A stretch of 64,000 nt of DNA from Blasia pusilla (GCA_050084515.1 CM114275.1:21390001-21454000), one strand, 5' to 3'. Numbered from the stretch's first letter, positions 1 to 12,618 are shown. Notes: generated by a model from the letters alone, not told the origin. Translations and numbers: made by a program.

Positions 1-420
1 GTCCAAAAAGGAATTAGTAATTTTTGTGCTTTTGCTCACAACTCTATTTTGCATGAAACTTTACTAGAGTTTAACATGCACCTTGAGGGAACACATGGGA
101 TAAATTTCACTTCAAAATGTGAAAGTTGGACAAGATGAAAAATGAAAAACCCTTATTTTGATAGAAGGTCTGATGGTTCGGGTCCCAAATGGACTTGCCA
201 ATTTTTGAGCTTGTGGTCCCAACTCTATTTTTCTTTAAACTTGGAAAAAGTGCTAGATGCGCCTTGGAGACTACGTGGGCTAAATTTTAGTTCAAGATGG
301 AAATGTTGGACAAGATGTCCGGTTAAAGACCTTTTTTTTCATTCAAGGTTATCTGATTCGGGTCCAAAAGGTCATTTTAAACTTAATTTGGGATGAGACT
401 TTGCCAGAGTGATAGATGTT
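1..420 (+). repeat. ~180-bp satellite, about 2.3 units
   Basis: Three successive starts of the same unit are seen near positions 1, 180 and 360. Each has a GGTCC(C/A)AAA-type start, then in the first two units a CAACTCTATTTT block, a CTTTA/AAACTT block, and GTTGGACAAGATG near the end. Units differ at many positions. The same family lies in reverse complement at 14100-14790. No protein is supported; the open frames here are chance. Confidence 0.7.
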
Positions 421-1200
421 ATTTAGGGACCATCTGCACTATTCTATAGTGTTAGAAGATTGATTACATTTCACTTTAATTACATTCTTGCAATCAAATA
501 TAAATGCTATCCTACTCCCTAGAGTAAATTCATCATTCCATAAAATTCACACCAAATCTATTCATTCTACATTAAAATTCAATTTCCCTTTCCATTACAT
601 ATGAATCAAGACACATCTGAATTTATTTATCTAAAATTTTCAAATCTATAAAAATTTAGTAATATTTATATTCACATATTATAGTATTAAAAAAATGAAT
701 TAATAAGTAAATTTGGTTTTCTATTCCATCCAAGTTCTTTCCAAATTCTACCCCATGCAACATTGGTCACTAAACAAAATTCATACATTATTTTTCTTTA
801 CAATTCAATTCAAACATATATTTTCCTTCATTAATTTTGGAAAAAAAATTCATCCTTTTTCCAATCCCCATCTTTCAATAAATAAAAGAAAATCTCTTAT
901 TTTGATGAGTTAGTAATTTTTTAGGAGTTAGTAATAAAAAAATTTAAAATTATATCAAACAAATCATTTAATTATGGTATCTTCTACCTTATCCAAGGAT
1001 TTATAACCCTAGAGAAAAATTTCATCCATTTCATGAACTCACTTCATGGACAACATTCGTGATTGGCTCACTTTCACAAGTTTCCTTAGTGGAATATTTT
1101 GAAAATATTTTACAACAAATGAGGAGTACCCCACAAAACATCTGGATTGAGAGGAACCTAATACTTCTGTACATTACAAAGATATAAATATCAACTCATT
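421..1200. other. AT-rich stretch without recognisable gene
   Basis: Strongly AT-rich DNA with poly-A and poly-T runs and repeated ATTCAATT/CCATTAC words. Its composition resembles 41200-42250. No coding similarity, tRNA or element end was seen. Confidence 0.5.
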
Positions 1201-1204
1201 CTCT

Positions 1205-1903
1205 CTAATCTGATTCACCGTTTGATATATGTAACACCGGTGCCGACGTCTCACCATTTCTTCCTCCTCTTCCCCTAGCTCTAGTCATGCGCATCCCACC
1301 TAGAAACATCTCCCACTCTCTCTCGAAGAATCCAAAGGGTTCCTCCTGCATTCGACGAGGGTAATAGTATCTTCGAGGATATCTGCCTTCAGTCCTTTGA
1401 GGAATATCTTGCCATAAGAAAGATGGCAAGATCAATTCGAGTCTCCTCAAAACAAGCTCATCCATCAATGGAATTTTGATGATGGTTTAGCACAAGTTGT
1501 CGAGTTGTGTTGGTGGCGTCTCGAACTTCTTGTGAATTCAACCCTTGAGTAAAGAAAAGTTTTCCACCTCTTGATTTTGGAGATCAATGGGTGTTCTCTA
1601 GATGAGCTCTCCTTGGTCGTATATGTCAATGAAGCGGACCAACCACGCTCGCATTGCCCGATCAATCCTCCGCTGGCAAGGGATTTCTACTTGAACCACC
1701 CCATTTATGTTCACTTTGGGGTTATAGTTCGATCGGGGGCTATGATGTTCCAAATTGAAAGTGAAATTTTCTTGCTCTTCGATTAATTTGCGATAAGTGG
1801 GTGGTGTATTTCCATCAGAAGTGGGGAAAGATATGCCAAAAAGGTGATAGAGTCTTCTTGACCAAGCTTGTCTATAAGTTGGACACTTGTGAGATAGTAG
1901 CAT
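1205..1903 (-). other. Unrecognised trail of overlapping open frames
   Basis: Three minus-strand open frames run end to end (1598-1903, 1465-1665, 1205-1468) as if one reading frame had been broken by frameshifts. The first contains a charged helical-looking stretch ending RFIDIYDQGELI. The last is Arg-rich, with a PRRYYYPRR segment and an RARGRGGR stretch. I do not recognise the family. It could be a decayed gag or host-gene fragment; chance is not excluded. Confidence 0.2.
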
Positions 1904-2039
1904 GGCCTTTTGAAGACAATATGAATTCCAATAACAAGCTTTACATGTGTATGTCAGGTAGCAACCTTCTGCATCAATGGGATTTTAGCAAATCATGCAT
2001 TTGGGCAAATTTTTTGGCGTGAGGGCCCCTCTTTCACAT

Positions 2040-4200
2040 ACTGTGATTGCCTTCATCCAATCTAGAAGATCACAGCTTTAGACACGATCTAGAAGATCGT
2101 GTCTTCGGATTAAGAGCGTTGGTGCCAACATCATAGAGGCATAGTTGCATATCTAGCTGCGGTAGATGCGGTCGATGCAAGGTGAACTCTCTAATAAGTT
2201 CTCCTTTTTCAATACAAAATTATGATATACACTCTCCATTCTCTCACGACAGGTATCACAAATGGAAGTGCCGAGGCGATCACTTCTTCGTAACATCGGA
2301 CCCCAAAATTCCTAACTATAAAATCCCTATAAACTATTTTACGCTTGTACACGAGGAAGATAGCACAACTAGTGTTAAACCCTACTTGAGCACGCCTAAT
2401 GACATCCATGGATCACTATATAAGGACATACAAAGTACAATCCCATGTCCTTCCATATGTGACAATAGGAAGAATCACTGAAGTTGGAGATTGCATGACC
2501 TGGTTCATGAACGCCTTCCCAAAGTGATAAACTAAATAGCGAGTGAACCAGTGCCTATCTACAAAGAGTACCTTGACATGGTAAGGATTGAGGAAAGGAA
2601 AGTCGGGCACAGCTCGTGCTCCACCCCTATCCATGCTTGAGGACATTCTCTACTCTCTCGGGAATGGGTTTTGGCGAAGTTATTCTCCCAAGAGGGGTAA
2701 TCCACTCTCATTGGGGAAGTAACAAGCCAAAACATCCGCTATTTTAGTATGACTAAACTCCTCTACGGTGACAAACCTCTCATCCCCCCCCACACACACA
2801 CACCACTCTAGAAATCTCTCGAACAATAGACCATGGTCAAGTTACTCTCCCAAGAGGGGTGATCCACTCTCATTGGAAGAACAAGCAATCCCAAAGCCAT
2901 ACTCTCAAGGAGACACGAGAGACTCAAGATGTGGAATAGAAGGTGATGAACCCTTGAAGGTCCATCCTCTTTATATACTCACAAGGGATCCACAAGAGTA
3001 CGAAATAGAGCTTATCTTATCTTGTGCCACATGGCTTCCTCTTAAGGCTTAGCTAATCACATTTTGACACAAGTAGATTTCCTCTTATCTCTTCCAAAAT
3101 ATCCTCTTTTACCCACTTGATATTTTCCAAATTATCCCAACTAACTTAGCCACCAACCAAGACTACTTTTGCTTTTCATTAAAGCAACTACTTTACTTTT
3201 ATAAAGTCATCTTTTTTTTATTACCTCCTTTTCCTAAAGTTGGGCCCGCATAAAAGAGGCACCATAAAGAGGTTTAAACATAAGAATCTCCTTTTTCTAA
3301 GCCAATTTACTTAATACTAATGAAACTCTATCTAACACTTAATGACGAAGGAGTTTACACACTGGTTGATTTTACTATACGACAACGATGATTTCTTCTT
3401 TGACCATCCAAGGAAGATAGTATGGCTCTAAGGCTCCTTGAGAATCCACCTTGTTAATAATGGCGTGACAACGCTCGTGGTGATGAAGCTTCCACTCTTG
3501 CTCGCTTAAAGTGTTGCCGCGGATGGGGTTCTACTGCCTTCTTCTCTTGGTCTCTTATCTCTTCTTGAAGACCCCTCATCCACATCACCACACTGGACCT
3601 CCATATCCTTCATCAAATCTGCAACTTTGAGCTCAACAAATACCTTGCTCACTTCACTAACTTCATATTCCTCTTGGGGAGGTTTCGTACTTTCAGACGC
3701 CATTGAATAAAGCCCAATCCTTTGTCCAGTCATTCTCTTTCACTTTCCTTGCAAATTCTCCAATCGCACACTCTGACCACTTCATCTGTGATTTCTTGAA
3801 CTCTCATTTCAAAACTTGTGGGTCAATGGCGCTATCCAATGCGCCCTTAATTCATCGTCCGTGACAAATTGCGAGACTATTTTCTTGTTCACCTTCGGAG
3901 GGATCTCTAGTGTCGGTGTATTGAGGGGTTCTTCCCTCCTCTTCCTTCATCCTGATTTTTGTGAGGGCTACGGTCTTCATGAGGTGGGAACTCCATCTTG
4001 TCTTTTACCGAAATACAAAAAGAAAGGTGATTTAGAAATGATTCCAATAAAGGTAATACGATGACATGCAATACATCCATAGATAAAACAAGCTTCATCA
4101 TTTATAAAACTTCATAGTAACACATTCATTTTTTGATCCAAGTCTTCCATTTCTCATGAAAAATATTATTCAATCCTCAAACGGATTTACAATCAAACTA
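2040..4200. other. Intergenic repeat-derived DNA with a small local duplication
   Basis: No gene is supported. Two ~60-bp segments are close copies: 2667-2730 and 2832-2890, both containing TCTCCCAAGAGGGGT and ATCCACTCTCATTGG. A short C-run followed by (CA)n lies at about 2787-2803. A short CTTCTCTTGG/CTCTTCTTGAAGACC-rich segment near 3530-3600 is low-complexity and non-coding. Confidence 0.45.
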
Positions 4201-4216
4201 CCATTATTATTGGCCT

Positions 4217-5066
4217 TCATCCCGAATCTACTTCGTCTACACCTAATACTTTCACATTTGCTCTAATATATGCAATAAGATACTCAAGGCTTTTGCAATC
4301 AAAGGGATTTAGAGCTAATGCCCACTTATGAATCCTTTCCAAATAAGTAAATATGACGTTCACTTGGGCATTCCGGACAGAGAGGTTGTATGTCACATAG
4401 TTCAAATTCTTCACAATCATTCCTAGGGCATAGATTTCAGTGGCTTTGCTAAAAGGGAGATTGTGAGGCTCTACTGTCAATTTTGGTTCTATATGCCCAA
4501 CATGATTTTTTTGTTCATGCTGCCACGATCTATGAGGAGACTCTAAGACTTCATCAGTCCACATGGCATTCCCCCAATCTCCAACGCTGATGTATGGGCT
4601 AGAGTTGGATCCAAAATGGATGAACATGTTTCTAGCATGGAGGTCGGTATGAGAAACCCCACGCTTGTGGAAAGTCTCCATGGTACCAAGAAGGGCAACC
4701 ATAGGTTGGACAAAATTTGATGCTATTGCAAGACATCTCATCTTTTCCAACTCTCCTAGATTACCCCTGCTGTTCTTCAAGTTATTGCATGCTCACACCC
4801 AATTTTCGAGGTGTCCACCATTCCAATATGGAAAAATGGCACAGGGTGGATCCTTGATCAACCTTCCCACCATGCAAACAACATTGCGATGTAAAATACT
4901 CGCAAACAACTCCTCTCGCATCATCAATTTTCTAGATCATGATAGAGATGATTCCTTATACACCTTCATGCAATAGTACATTTCTTCCCTAAATCCATGG
5001 GTTCTGTTTATTTTACAACGGTACACAATTCGTGTAAATTGGTTCCCACAATATCTTCCATCTTCT
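4217..5066 (-). pseudogene. Decayed protein kinase domain
   Basis: Read on the minus strand this is a protein-kinase fold in one main frame. The N-lobe part (5066-4795) has an invariant-lysine-like YYCMKVYKE, an alpha-C/beta-4 segment LHRNVVCMVGR and a hinge ending GGHLENWV. After an in-frame TGA at 4793-4795 the C-lobe continues with the catalytic-loop motif HTDLHARN (normally HRDLKxxN), a DFG-region equivalent VGDWG, and an APE/αF region with EIYALGMIVKNL. A second TGA falls near 4938. The C-terminal frame stops at 4217. Loss of a canonical HRD and DFG, plus the stops, argue for a pseudogene or retro-fragment of an unusual kinase. The subfamily is not recognised. Confidence 0.65.
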
Positions 5067-5138
5067 TTACAAAGAATTTCCTTCAAAGGAAAATATTTAT
5101 TTCTCCCTATTTTGACACAGCTGCAAAATTAGAAACCA

Positions 5139-6075
5139 TGGTGTCCACTTATCTGATACCCATCGATCCTCTTACGTCAGAAAACTGGAGGGAATGGTCT
5201 GATGACATCAAAATTCTATTGGCTGGAAAATGCCTACTGAATATGATCATACACATCCCGACTGCAACTGAGATGACAATCAAGGTTTGGAATAGAGATA
5301 CAAATCTGGCGATTAGCTACACGATTTCAAACATATCGAAAGGTCTCGATCGTATGATAAATCTTATGAGATGTGGGAGGCTTTGAAGGAAGTTTATGCT
5401 ACAACTACCACTACTTACTTGCTCAGAAATTGGCAGAAATTAGGAAACCTTAGGCACAATGGAGAGACCTCCATCTCTGATCATATTGATATAGTAAACA
5501 TTTATATTTATGCCCTTATTTCTGAAGGCCTAATTATGGATGAAAATAAATAATTAGGTGCTCTTTGTATAACCCTTGGTAGGAAGTATGCTTTTGCATT
5601 AAACATGATATCTGAGATAGCATCTTCTACTTTAACTATGGAGTATGCCACTGGCGTGATCCAACGTGAGGAGGACACTAACCAGCGTGTGTGCGAGTTT
5701 GAATTTGATCAAATCAACTTCACATCAAGTTCCAAGAGTAAGGGCACAAGCAACACGTGAAGTAAGAAGAAGGAAAAGGTGAAGAAGAAGAAGAAGAAGA
5801 AGAAAGTTCCATCTCACCTCGTCTCCACATTTTGTGAAAAGACTAGGCATATTGCCTCAAATTGTTTCACAAGAATCAAGATTGAGGCAGAGAAGGAGGA
5901 GGAGATCAAGAAGCGGAAGTTAAAAGGCAAAGGTCATGCGCGCTCGTCTGTCAATACTATCAAGACTCTCAATGAAAGTGAGTTTAGTGAATCCAATATG
6001 TAGTCCATGTTTTCTATCCAAAAGGCATCGGATATATGGATCATCGATGATGGTTTGTCCAGACATATGTGTGGA
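5139..6075 (+). mobile_element. Ty1/copia gag-protease fragment
   Basis: An open but frameshifted reading carries a copia gag (UBN2-type) signature: NWREWSDDIKILLAGK, then MWEALKEVYATTTTTYLLRNW, NGETSISDHID and a Lys-rich linker. A damaged zinc knuckle (FCEKTRHIASNC, first pair of the CCHC lost) follows. The start of the aspartic protease is WIIDDGLSRHMCG, where intact elements have DSGAS/T. Similarity stops abruptly at a G-rich tract near 6080, so RT, RNase H and integrase are absent. Stops occur at about 5551, 5758 and 6001. It is a truncated, dead copy; no LTR was found beside it. Confidence 0.75.
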
Positions 6076-6079
6076 GAGG

Positions 6080-7150
6080 GCCGGGGGGGAGGGGGGCTGG
6101 AATTCTAACAAGAAAGAATAAGAGAGGAGAGGAAGAGAGGAGAGTCTCTCTTAAAAAAGAAAGAAAGCAGAATCCGCCTCCTCTCTTCAAAACTTTATGA
6201 CATTTCTTTATATTTTTTTTCTTTCAAAGGAAAAAAATCTCTAGAAGAGAGTAGCAAGTGGACCATATTGGGGCATAAACTAACCTTGTTTTTCTAGGCT
6301 TGGAAATAAAAGTAGACATAATAAGACCACTTCAAACATCCTTCCATCACTCTCCATGTTAGCTAATTTTTTTTGACATTGGTCTGAAAGCCAGCTAGAG
6401 AGTAAGCTAGCTAGAGAATATATTATTGTTGGAGGACCATGTGGAGAGAATTTTGTCAATACAAACTATTTTCAAAACAATGATAGGTGCTAATAAGGCC
6501 TTGGACTATGGTGTCAATAGACTACAGTGTCCTTCAGGGTTTTACTTCTCAATAGATGAGAAGATTATGGGCTCTTGATGCAAGACTCCCACCCTCACCA
6601 TGTTGGGCATGAGGGCTCTTGATGCATCAATGCATGAAAAATCCCATCCGATCAATGCAGATCCATTAGATGGGATTTTTCCACAACTGCACACTTGAAA
6701 TCTGCTCAAAATACACTCTGACCACTAGGCGTAGCCGAAGACTTTCATTGATGAAAAATACGATTTCTTCTCTCTCATGAAAGTCTTGGATATTGAAAAA
6801 GACGATAGGTGATTTGGTCAGTTTGGTAAAGAGTGTAGGGTTCCAATATTTCCAACTGACTTAGAAAATTTGTAGGCCACAAAGAAGTTGTAACATGTTG
6901 GCTCAAGAATGGGTACATGGAGTCTATAGGAGGCTGATGGGCGTTTGGCAACTTGGTTTCACCATTATCTTAGCCACTGGGAAATACCTGCTGTAATGTA
7001 CAACTCAAGGAAAAAAAGATACTTTTTCTATCGAAAAGTATTAAGTTTGTTCCCAAGAGACCAATGTTTCCTCAATAAAGAGAGGTTTTATAAGAAATAA
7101 CCAGAATAAACTCTTTTTAACTCTAACTTCAAGAAAGTAAAGAAAAGATA
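6080..7150. other. No gene seen; one small hairpin
   Basis: A G-rich tract (6078-6100), AG-rich runs and AT-rich DNA. Around 6638-6681 a 12-bp inverted repeat (AAAAATCCCATC / GATGGGATTTTT) flanks a ~20-nt loop. No coding similarity was recognised. Confidence 0.4.
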
Positions 7151-7154
7151 AGAT

Positions 7155-8425
7155 AGTCTTCTTTCCTCATAGAAAAGACTCTTCTCAAATGTAGAGGAAG
7201 ACTCTTGTGAATTTGCAATAACCAAGCTCTATGAAGACCTCAAAGAAACCTCAAGAATGGCGGCTCATCCTACTTTCACAACTGAATTTGTCATGGCAGG
7301 TTATTCACTGTCTAACAGCTTTCCTACGCTTCTTCATGATTATCTTCTAGAATTCTGAAACTACAAGACTCAACTCTTGTCTCTACTGTAGCCCAAGAGG
7401 ATCCACATTCACTTCCGCACCTCAGAAAGAATGAAAGAAGACTCTTCTTCTACATCAAAGAGTGGAAAGAACTCAGAAGTTAGACAAGCTTCAAAAAGTA
7501 AAAGACTCTTCAGCTTGGATCATCTCCCACCAAAACTCTTTACACTCTCACCAAGACTGCTGGTAAACTCAAGATACACGAAACAACATTGAGGAGTTCA
7601 AGATACAAGGGAAAACGATGATCCCTTCTTCTACTAATTGCTTTTTAAATAGTATTTACAGTTCCGATTGGTCTTCCTGCTCTAATCTAGATTTCTAACT
7701 CCTAATCCTAACTCTTGGAATCCAATTCTCCAACCTTCTATCTTCCTAAGATTGTTCATTGTCTTGGCGTTTCCTTTCTGCTCCCTTTTAAACGGCTATA
7801 ATTTCCTCGACTCTCCCTTTTCTGGCTTCCAAAACCGCCGCGACGGTTCAGTCTTCACAGTCTTTGCGCTCTTCGCCGTTCTTTGCAAAGATTCTTCCTA
7901 GTCTTTGTAGTCTTTCTCTTTCTCTTTCCTATCTTCGGGAAGACTCTTATCCTTGTATCACCCCGAAGAGTCTTTACGCTCTTTCCTTCAGCTTTCTTCC
8001 AGGTATTCTCTATCTTTCTATTCCTCTTCTTAATATTCCTCTCCACTTTTGTGAAGACTTTTTGACCTCTTCCACTTCTTCCTATTCCTTCTTTGAGTTC
8101 TTAGTCTTTGCACTGGAGTCTTCGTCCTTCTTCTCCAATCTTTGTACAAAGACTATCTTCCATCTTCTTTACAAAGAAGCTTTTACACTGTTCTTTCTGC
8201 AGTCTTCCTTGCGAAGCACCCGCGCTTCCTCTTCTAACTTCTTTTCCTATCTTTTCCTACTTTTACACAATTCTCACTCTTCCAAGACACTCCTTAATCT
8301 TCTACCATTTCTTGTCTTCTCATCACATTTCTGTCCATTACTCCTCCCACACAATTGCAATAAAGTAAGACTCTTTACTTCAAGCAGTGAGTCTTTAGTC
8401 TTCACTTCATAAAGACTTTACTATA
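7155..8425. repeat. AAGACT/AGTCTT-saturated low-complexity region
   Basis: By eye I count 22 occurrences of the hexamer AAGACT or its complement AGTCTT in about 1.27 kb; a random sequence would hold less than one. The left half uses mainly AAGACTCTT, while the pyrimidine-rich right half (7840-8410) uses AGTCTTTG/AGTCTTC. This strand-skewed composition creates a 182-residue open frame at 7864-8412 rich in Ser, Leu and Phe. I regard that frame as an artefact of the CT-rich repeat. The region is probably a decayed simple repeat or satellite. Confidence 0.5.
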
Positions 8426-8540
8426 ATTCAGTACAAAAACATCAAAATTTCAAAATTCTCATAAGAGTGGGTTATCACACCTGCATCAACAAGAAGGCCT
8501 ATAAGGAAGGACTAAGAGGAGAATGGAAGCAACCAACCTC

Positions 8541-9027
8541 ACAACCTGTCAGAATCTGACAGGTTGCTAGACGTCACGAGTGAAGAAATGCTAGTGACGA
8601 GACAATTGAAAAGGGAGAATGAAATAAAGTTAAGGCAACCCGTCGAAATCCGACAAGTTGCATGATATACATATGAAAGCAGAGAAATGCGGGAAACTCT
8701 TAGGTTCCATTCAAACATGTAACCCATTGGATTGCAACAAGTTGCAAGACATGCTAACAAAAAACAGGGTATATACTAGGAAGTAGCCAGGTCCATTCAT
8801 TCAGACCCTAAACCTATTGGAATCCGACAGGTTGCAAGGATTGTGTGGTTTAGGATATCTTGCAACCCGTCGGACTCCGACGGGTTGCAAGACTGTACTG
8901 ACTGTCTGGTTTAGATTATCTTGCAACCCATCACACTCTGATGGGTTGCAGGACTATATTGTCTGCCTAAACCGACTTGTGTATTCAGGTGGAGTGGTTT
9001 GCAACCCGTCGGAATCCAACGGGTTGC
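8541..9027. repeat. Palindrome cluster 1 (GCAACCCGTCGGA-NN-CCGACGGGTTGC family)
   Basis: Seven copies of a ~27-bp near-perfect palindrome, consensus GCAACCCGTCGGA then TCCGACGGGTTGC, are spaced about 50-90 bp apart. Clear examples are at 8541-8567 (a perfect ACCTGTCAG/CTGACAGGT variant), near 8636, 8861, 8926 and 9001-9027. Spacers are unrelated in sequence or only loosely similar. Confidence 0.8.
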
Positions 9028-9029
9028 GA

Positions 9030-10200
9030 GCCATTACAACTAAAGATTAGAGTCCAAGAGAGCACGCACACCACACCTAAAGTTTTTATGGCAGAAACAC
9101 AAATGGGAAAAGGTTGCAATGAGAAGACATTGCAGTGAAGATATTTTCAGGAAAAAGGTTGCAGTGAAAAGGCATTTTCAGGCAACACGTGGGTTTCCAA
9201 CGTTTTGCAACAGCAGAAAAGCCTCACCCCAATTTCAGAATCTGATATCTAAAATAACACCAAACCATGAGCGTGAAGAGAATTGGGTGCAAAAATTTGA
9301 TTTCATTTTTTTCAAACCATTTTCAAATCGGTTATTTACACTTGATTTCATGAACAAGAAAATCAAGTCTATGATCTCTTGAAGCTCGTCATCTACAAAA
9401 ATGTTCCTAACTCTTGCCGGTTCCTCTACGAGGGACTTCTCTGGGCTAGTTTATGGCTCCTCTAGACAATTGTAGATTGGAATTGAGAAGGTGGAGGAAG
9501 ATCCGAGAGCCTTGTCCCCCTAGGACCCCTTTGTATTGGTCCCATATGACCTGAGAAAAGTCCCAACGCCTACCACGAAAGGTGATTTCGAAGGCTCTAC
9601 AAAGGGAAACCCATTGATATCAATATTTGGTCCTCTGCTTCAACCATCACTTGCATGTCAACTCCAAAACTCCTGAAATCCAAGGCACCTCCATTCACTC
9701 ATCTTCATCCGGGGGCTCCTCCACAATCACAAATGGCCCTGCCCTCCCGATTTTTGGGATCACTGGTAGTGACGATGGCGTCACACTCAATGGCTCAAAT
9801 GCAGGTTCATTAATCCATGGAGGCGACCTGTAAACGCCCATCAACGTGTCATAGTCAGCCTTTGCCTCTTAAAAAAGTGCAAAGAGGTGGTTCCGAGACT
9901 CCAGGAAAAGAATATTACGACCACTTTGCCAAGCTTCTCTAACAATACTCCCGCAAAGACCCACCAAATTGCCAAGCCTCGAACACAGCTCCATCAGAGT
10001 CTGCATGAGTATTTGGCGTTGGATTTACAGAATAATTGTAGAGGCTATTGAGTGTGAATCCATCAAAGGCCGGATCAACAGGATTCTGTATCTCAAAAAC
10101 TTGGAACCTATGCTCGGGTCTGACAAAACAATAGACGTAGGAGTATTCAATCTGCACAGAACAAAACTGCAAAAATCAGGTAAGAATCGAGGAACAAGTC
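9030..10200. other. Unrecognised DNA between palindrome clusters
   Basis: No family-level coding similarity. Short open frames on both strands lack recognisable motifs. It separates palindrome clusters 1 and 2. Confidence 0.35.
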
Positions 10201-10207
10201 TTCCATG

Positions 10208-10698
10208 AGCAACCCGAAAGATTCTCACAGGTTGCAAATTTCAGATGTCACAAATGGATCTGCGGTTGCAAAATTGGGGCTCATACAACCCCTCAGAATC
10301 CAAAAGGTTCCTCTCTAGCTTAGAATATGAATGGATGTGCAATCCGTCGGATTCCAACGAGTTGCACAAGCCGTGCCAAGGTCCATATGCAACCCGTCAA
10401 AATCCGACGGGTTGCTCTCTATCTCCTTGAATAGGATTGGATGTGCAACCTTTCGGGTTCCAATGGGTTGCGCAAGCCCTGCCAGGGTCCATGTGCAACC
10501 CATCGGAATCCAACGGGGTTGCTTGACACACCCCACAACGGGATGGGTTGTCAGGAGTGATTGCGCAAACCGTTAGAGTCCGACGGGTTGCACAACCACT
10601 CCCGTTCTGGGGTGTGTCGAGCAACCCGTCGGATTCTGACGGGTTGCACATAGATCCTAACATGGACTATCCAATTCATCAGAGTCCGACGAGTTGCA
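10208..10698. repeat. Palindrome cluster 2
   Basis: Eight copies of the same ~27-bp palindrome with a period near 50 bp, the most regular of the three clusters. Clear copies begin near 10340, 10389, 10446, 10494, 10621 and 10670. Some spacers are themselves repeated: the spacer after the 10340 copy and the one after the 10446 copy share a (C/G)AAGCC(G/C)TGCCA(A/G)GGTCCAT core, so the array has a higher-order unit of ~105 bp. Open frames on both strands here encode repeating NPSDSDGL-like peptides purely because of the repeat. Confidence 0.8.
10493..10649. repeat. Long inverted repeat inside palindrome cluster 2
   Basis: The arms are 10493-10551 and 10592-10649, separated by a 40-base loop that itself contains one more ~27-bp palindrome. 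Each arm holds one palindrome plus a GACACACCCCA-containing spacer. The reverse complement of the right arm matches the left arm at roughly 50 of 59 positions. A transcript would fold into a ~58-bp imperfect hairpin. Confidence 0.8.
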
Positions 10699-10876
10699 AG
10701 AAAATTCAAAAAAAAATCTGGAAGATTAGCGGGCATGTTTTTCAGACTTACTCGGAGTTGGTTTGTAGGCGACCTTAGCGGGTAGTCATTCTTCACTACC
10801 CAAGACTATATTTTTTTCCACTTCAATGATTTCTTGACGTACTCTAAGTTGAAGAGATCATCTGTGCTGCCACCAA

Positions 10877-12550
10877 TCACAACCACAAAACATCCCTTGT
10901 CACTCTAAATCCCAACGGTAGATCTGCGATGAGGAGGTCAAGAGCAACCTCCTCAGGTATCCCATTGACGGTCCATGGGGCATGGCCGTTTTGGAGAAGC
11001 TTTCGTCCTAAGACTGTCAGCTTCTTTAGGGTAGGGGTGGACTCTTGTGTTGAGAACTTCTCTAATTCTTCTAGCATTGAGGTCTGAAGAAGCATTATGG
11101 TGAATTTGGAAGCTCCATCCCTGTGCTTCCCCAAGGATGTAGGAGTACAGATAAAATTCTTGTTCCCCCCCTCGGAGGATCCGGGCGTCTCCCTCTTTCA
11201 CTTCTCGCGAGTGGGATGCTTGCTTGTTGGGGTCTCCGTGACCTCAGAATCCAAAAGATTCTATTTTTAGGGCCTCACGTTGCCGCTCGTCGCACCGGGA
11301 TGATCCTACCTTGGATGGTCTCAGGCCCTTCCCCTTGGATTTCAGCCTCGCAAGGACTTGTCTTTTGCTATAACAGTTGTAGACAAAATCTCCGCCGCCC
11401 CAATCGCTTGTGCCTCGGCATCTCCTTAAAAGTATTCCTTGGTCTTGAAAATGTTTGGGATGTCCTCCTTGCCAACAACAAGCACATTCTACAAGTCTCG
11501 CATTGCTGGATCAATAAGTTCTTCGGGGTCGTTGAAGTCCAACTAGATTGGATTGTTCGAGGCATCTCAAGGGCTCCACGTCGTACATCAAGAATCCTTC
11601 GCCATATATGTGCCCATATCTTGAACGCGGCTGGGAACTTCCTCCATGTTCTTGCATTAACATAGGAAGTCAAGAACCTGAACACCATCCTCTATGCAGC
11701 TCAATGGTGGGATGAATCGGCAGCCTATTCGAGAAGCTCCTTCCTCTCTTTGGCGAAGTCTCATTTCTTCGGGTCGCCAATCTCCTCGTCGATATCCCCC
11801 TGCAGCAAAATTTGGTTCTTGAACATCATCTTGAATGCGGGGTTCTTAGCCGGCTTATCCGCGATGTCATTCAACTAAAATTTGTAGTCCTCCGCCAATT
11901 CGAGGCTAGCCTCCTCCGCAACTGGCTGAATTCTCTGGAGGTCGACTTGAAGGCACTCAATCATAGACTTTCCCAGCAAGCCAAAGGCATCCCCAAAGGA
12001 CCGCTCTCGGAGCCACTGGGATATAACTAGGTCCGACACCCTCGGGGAATGGTGCGCCGATTTTTTCTTTGCCTCAATTCCCTCCAAACTAATTTTCATA
12101 AGTCGGATCCGCATGAATTCTGAAATTCCCGGTGAACTCAATCCAAAGACACCTTCTCTACAATGCATCCATGGGGATCCTCGTCCCTCTTTCTCTACCA
12201 CTTGATTATGGCCTTCAACTCTTTGGAAAATTCAAGGCCGAGCTCGGGGTTCAGCACGGCGATGTACCGCTGCGTTTTGATGGCAAGGTACTTGGTCGCT
12301 GCCACACCGCAGCCTATAAGAAATTTGCTCTTTCAGAAGGTAAAACATTCCTTCTCCGCACTAGCTCCAATGTTGCACTTCTTTTTTGTGCCTGGATTTT
12401 TGACCAGCAGAGAATTGTTACAACTGCAGCTTGGGAAATGAAGATGTTGGCCCAAATCTTCTTTTTGATTTGTGCTCCTTTAACGAGCATCTCATTCACC
12501 AGCTCTTCTCCAAGAAATCCTTTGTATTGTGATGGGTGATTTGTTAGCAC
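10877..12550 (-). other. Unrecognised, frameshifted coding-like remnant
   Basis: A series of minus-strand open frames (12550-12314, 12201-11875, 11688-11368, 11201-10953, 11134-10877) follow one another as if from one decayed protein. Legible pieces include FLGEELVNEMLVKG, RVSDLVISQWLRERSFGDAF, TWRKFPAAFKIWAHIW and IPEEVALDLLIADLPLGFR. The GC content is higher than in the surroundings. I cannot assign a family. The position between two arrays of the same palindrome suggests a mobile element insertion or a captured gene. Confidence 0.3.
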
Positions 12551-12618
12551 CTTCCTTACTCCAGTGATGGCTCACATTCCCTGCAAGGAACAATGAGAAG
12601 TAAGAATGTTTACGACCT

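Noticed and set aside
7864-8412. 182-residue open frame rich in Ser, Leu and Phe
   Set aside because: Made by the CT-rich AGTCTT repeat; overlapping frames are equally open and no domain is visible.
10315-10796. Overlapping frames with NPSDSDGL-like repeats on both strands
   Set aside because: They translate the palindrome array and appear on both strands; no evidence of a protein.
11123-11665. 180-residue plus-strand frame
   Set aside because: The minus strand here carries the more protein-like readings; this frame is the shadow.
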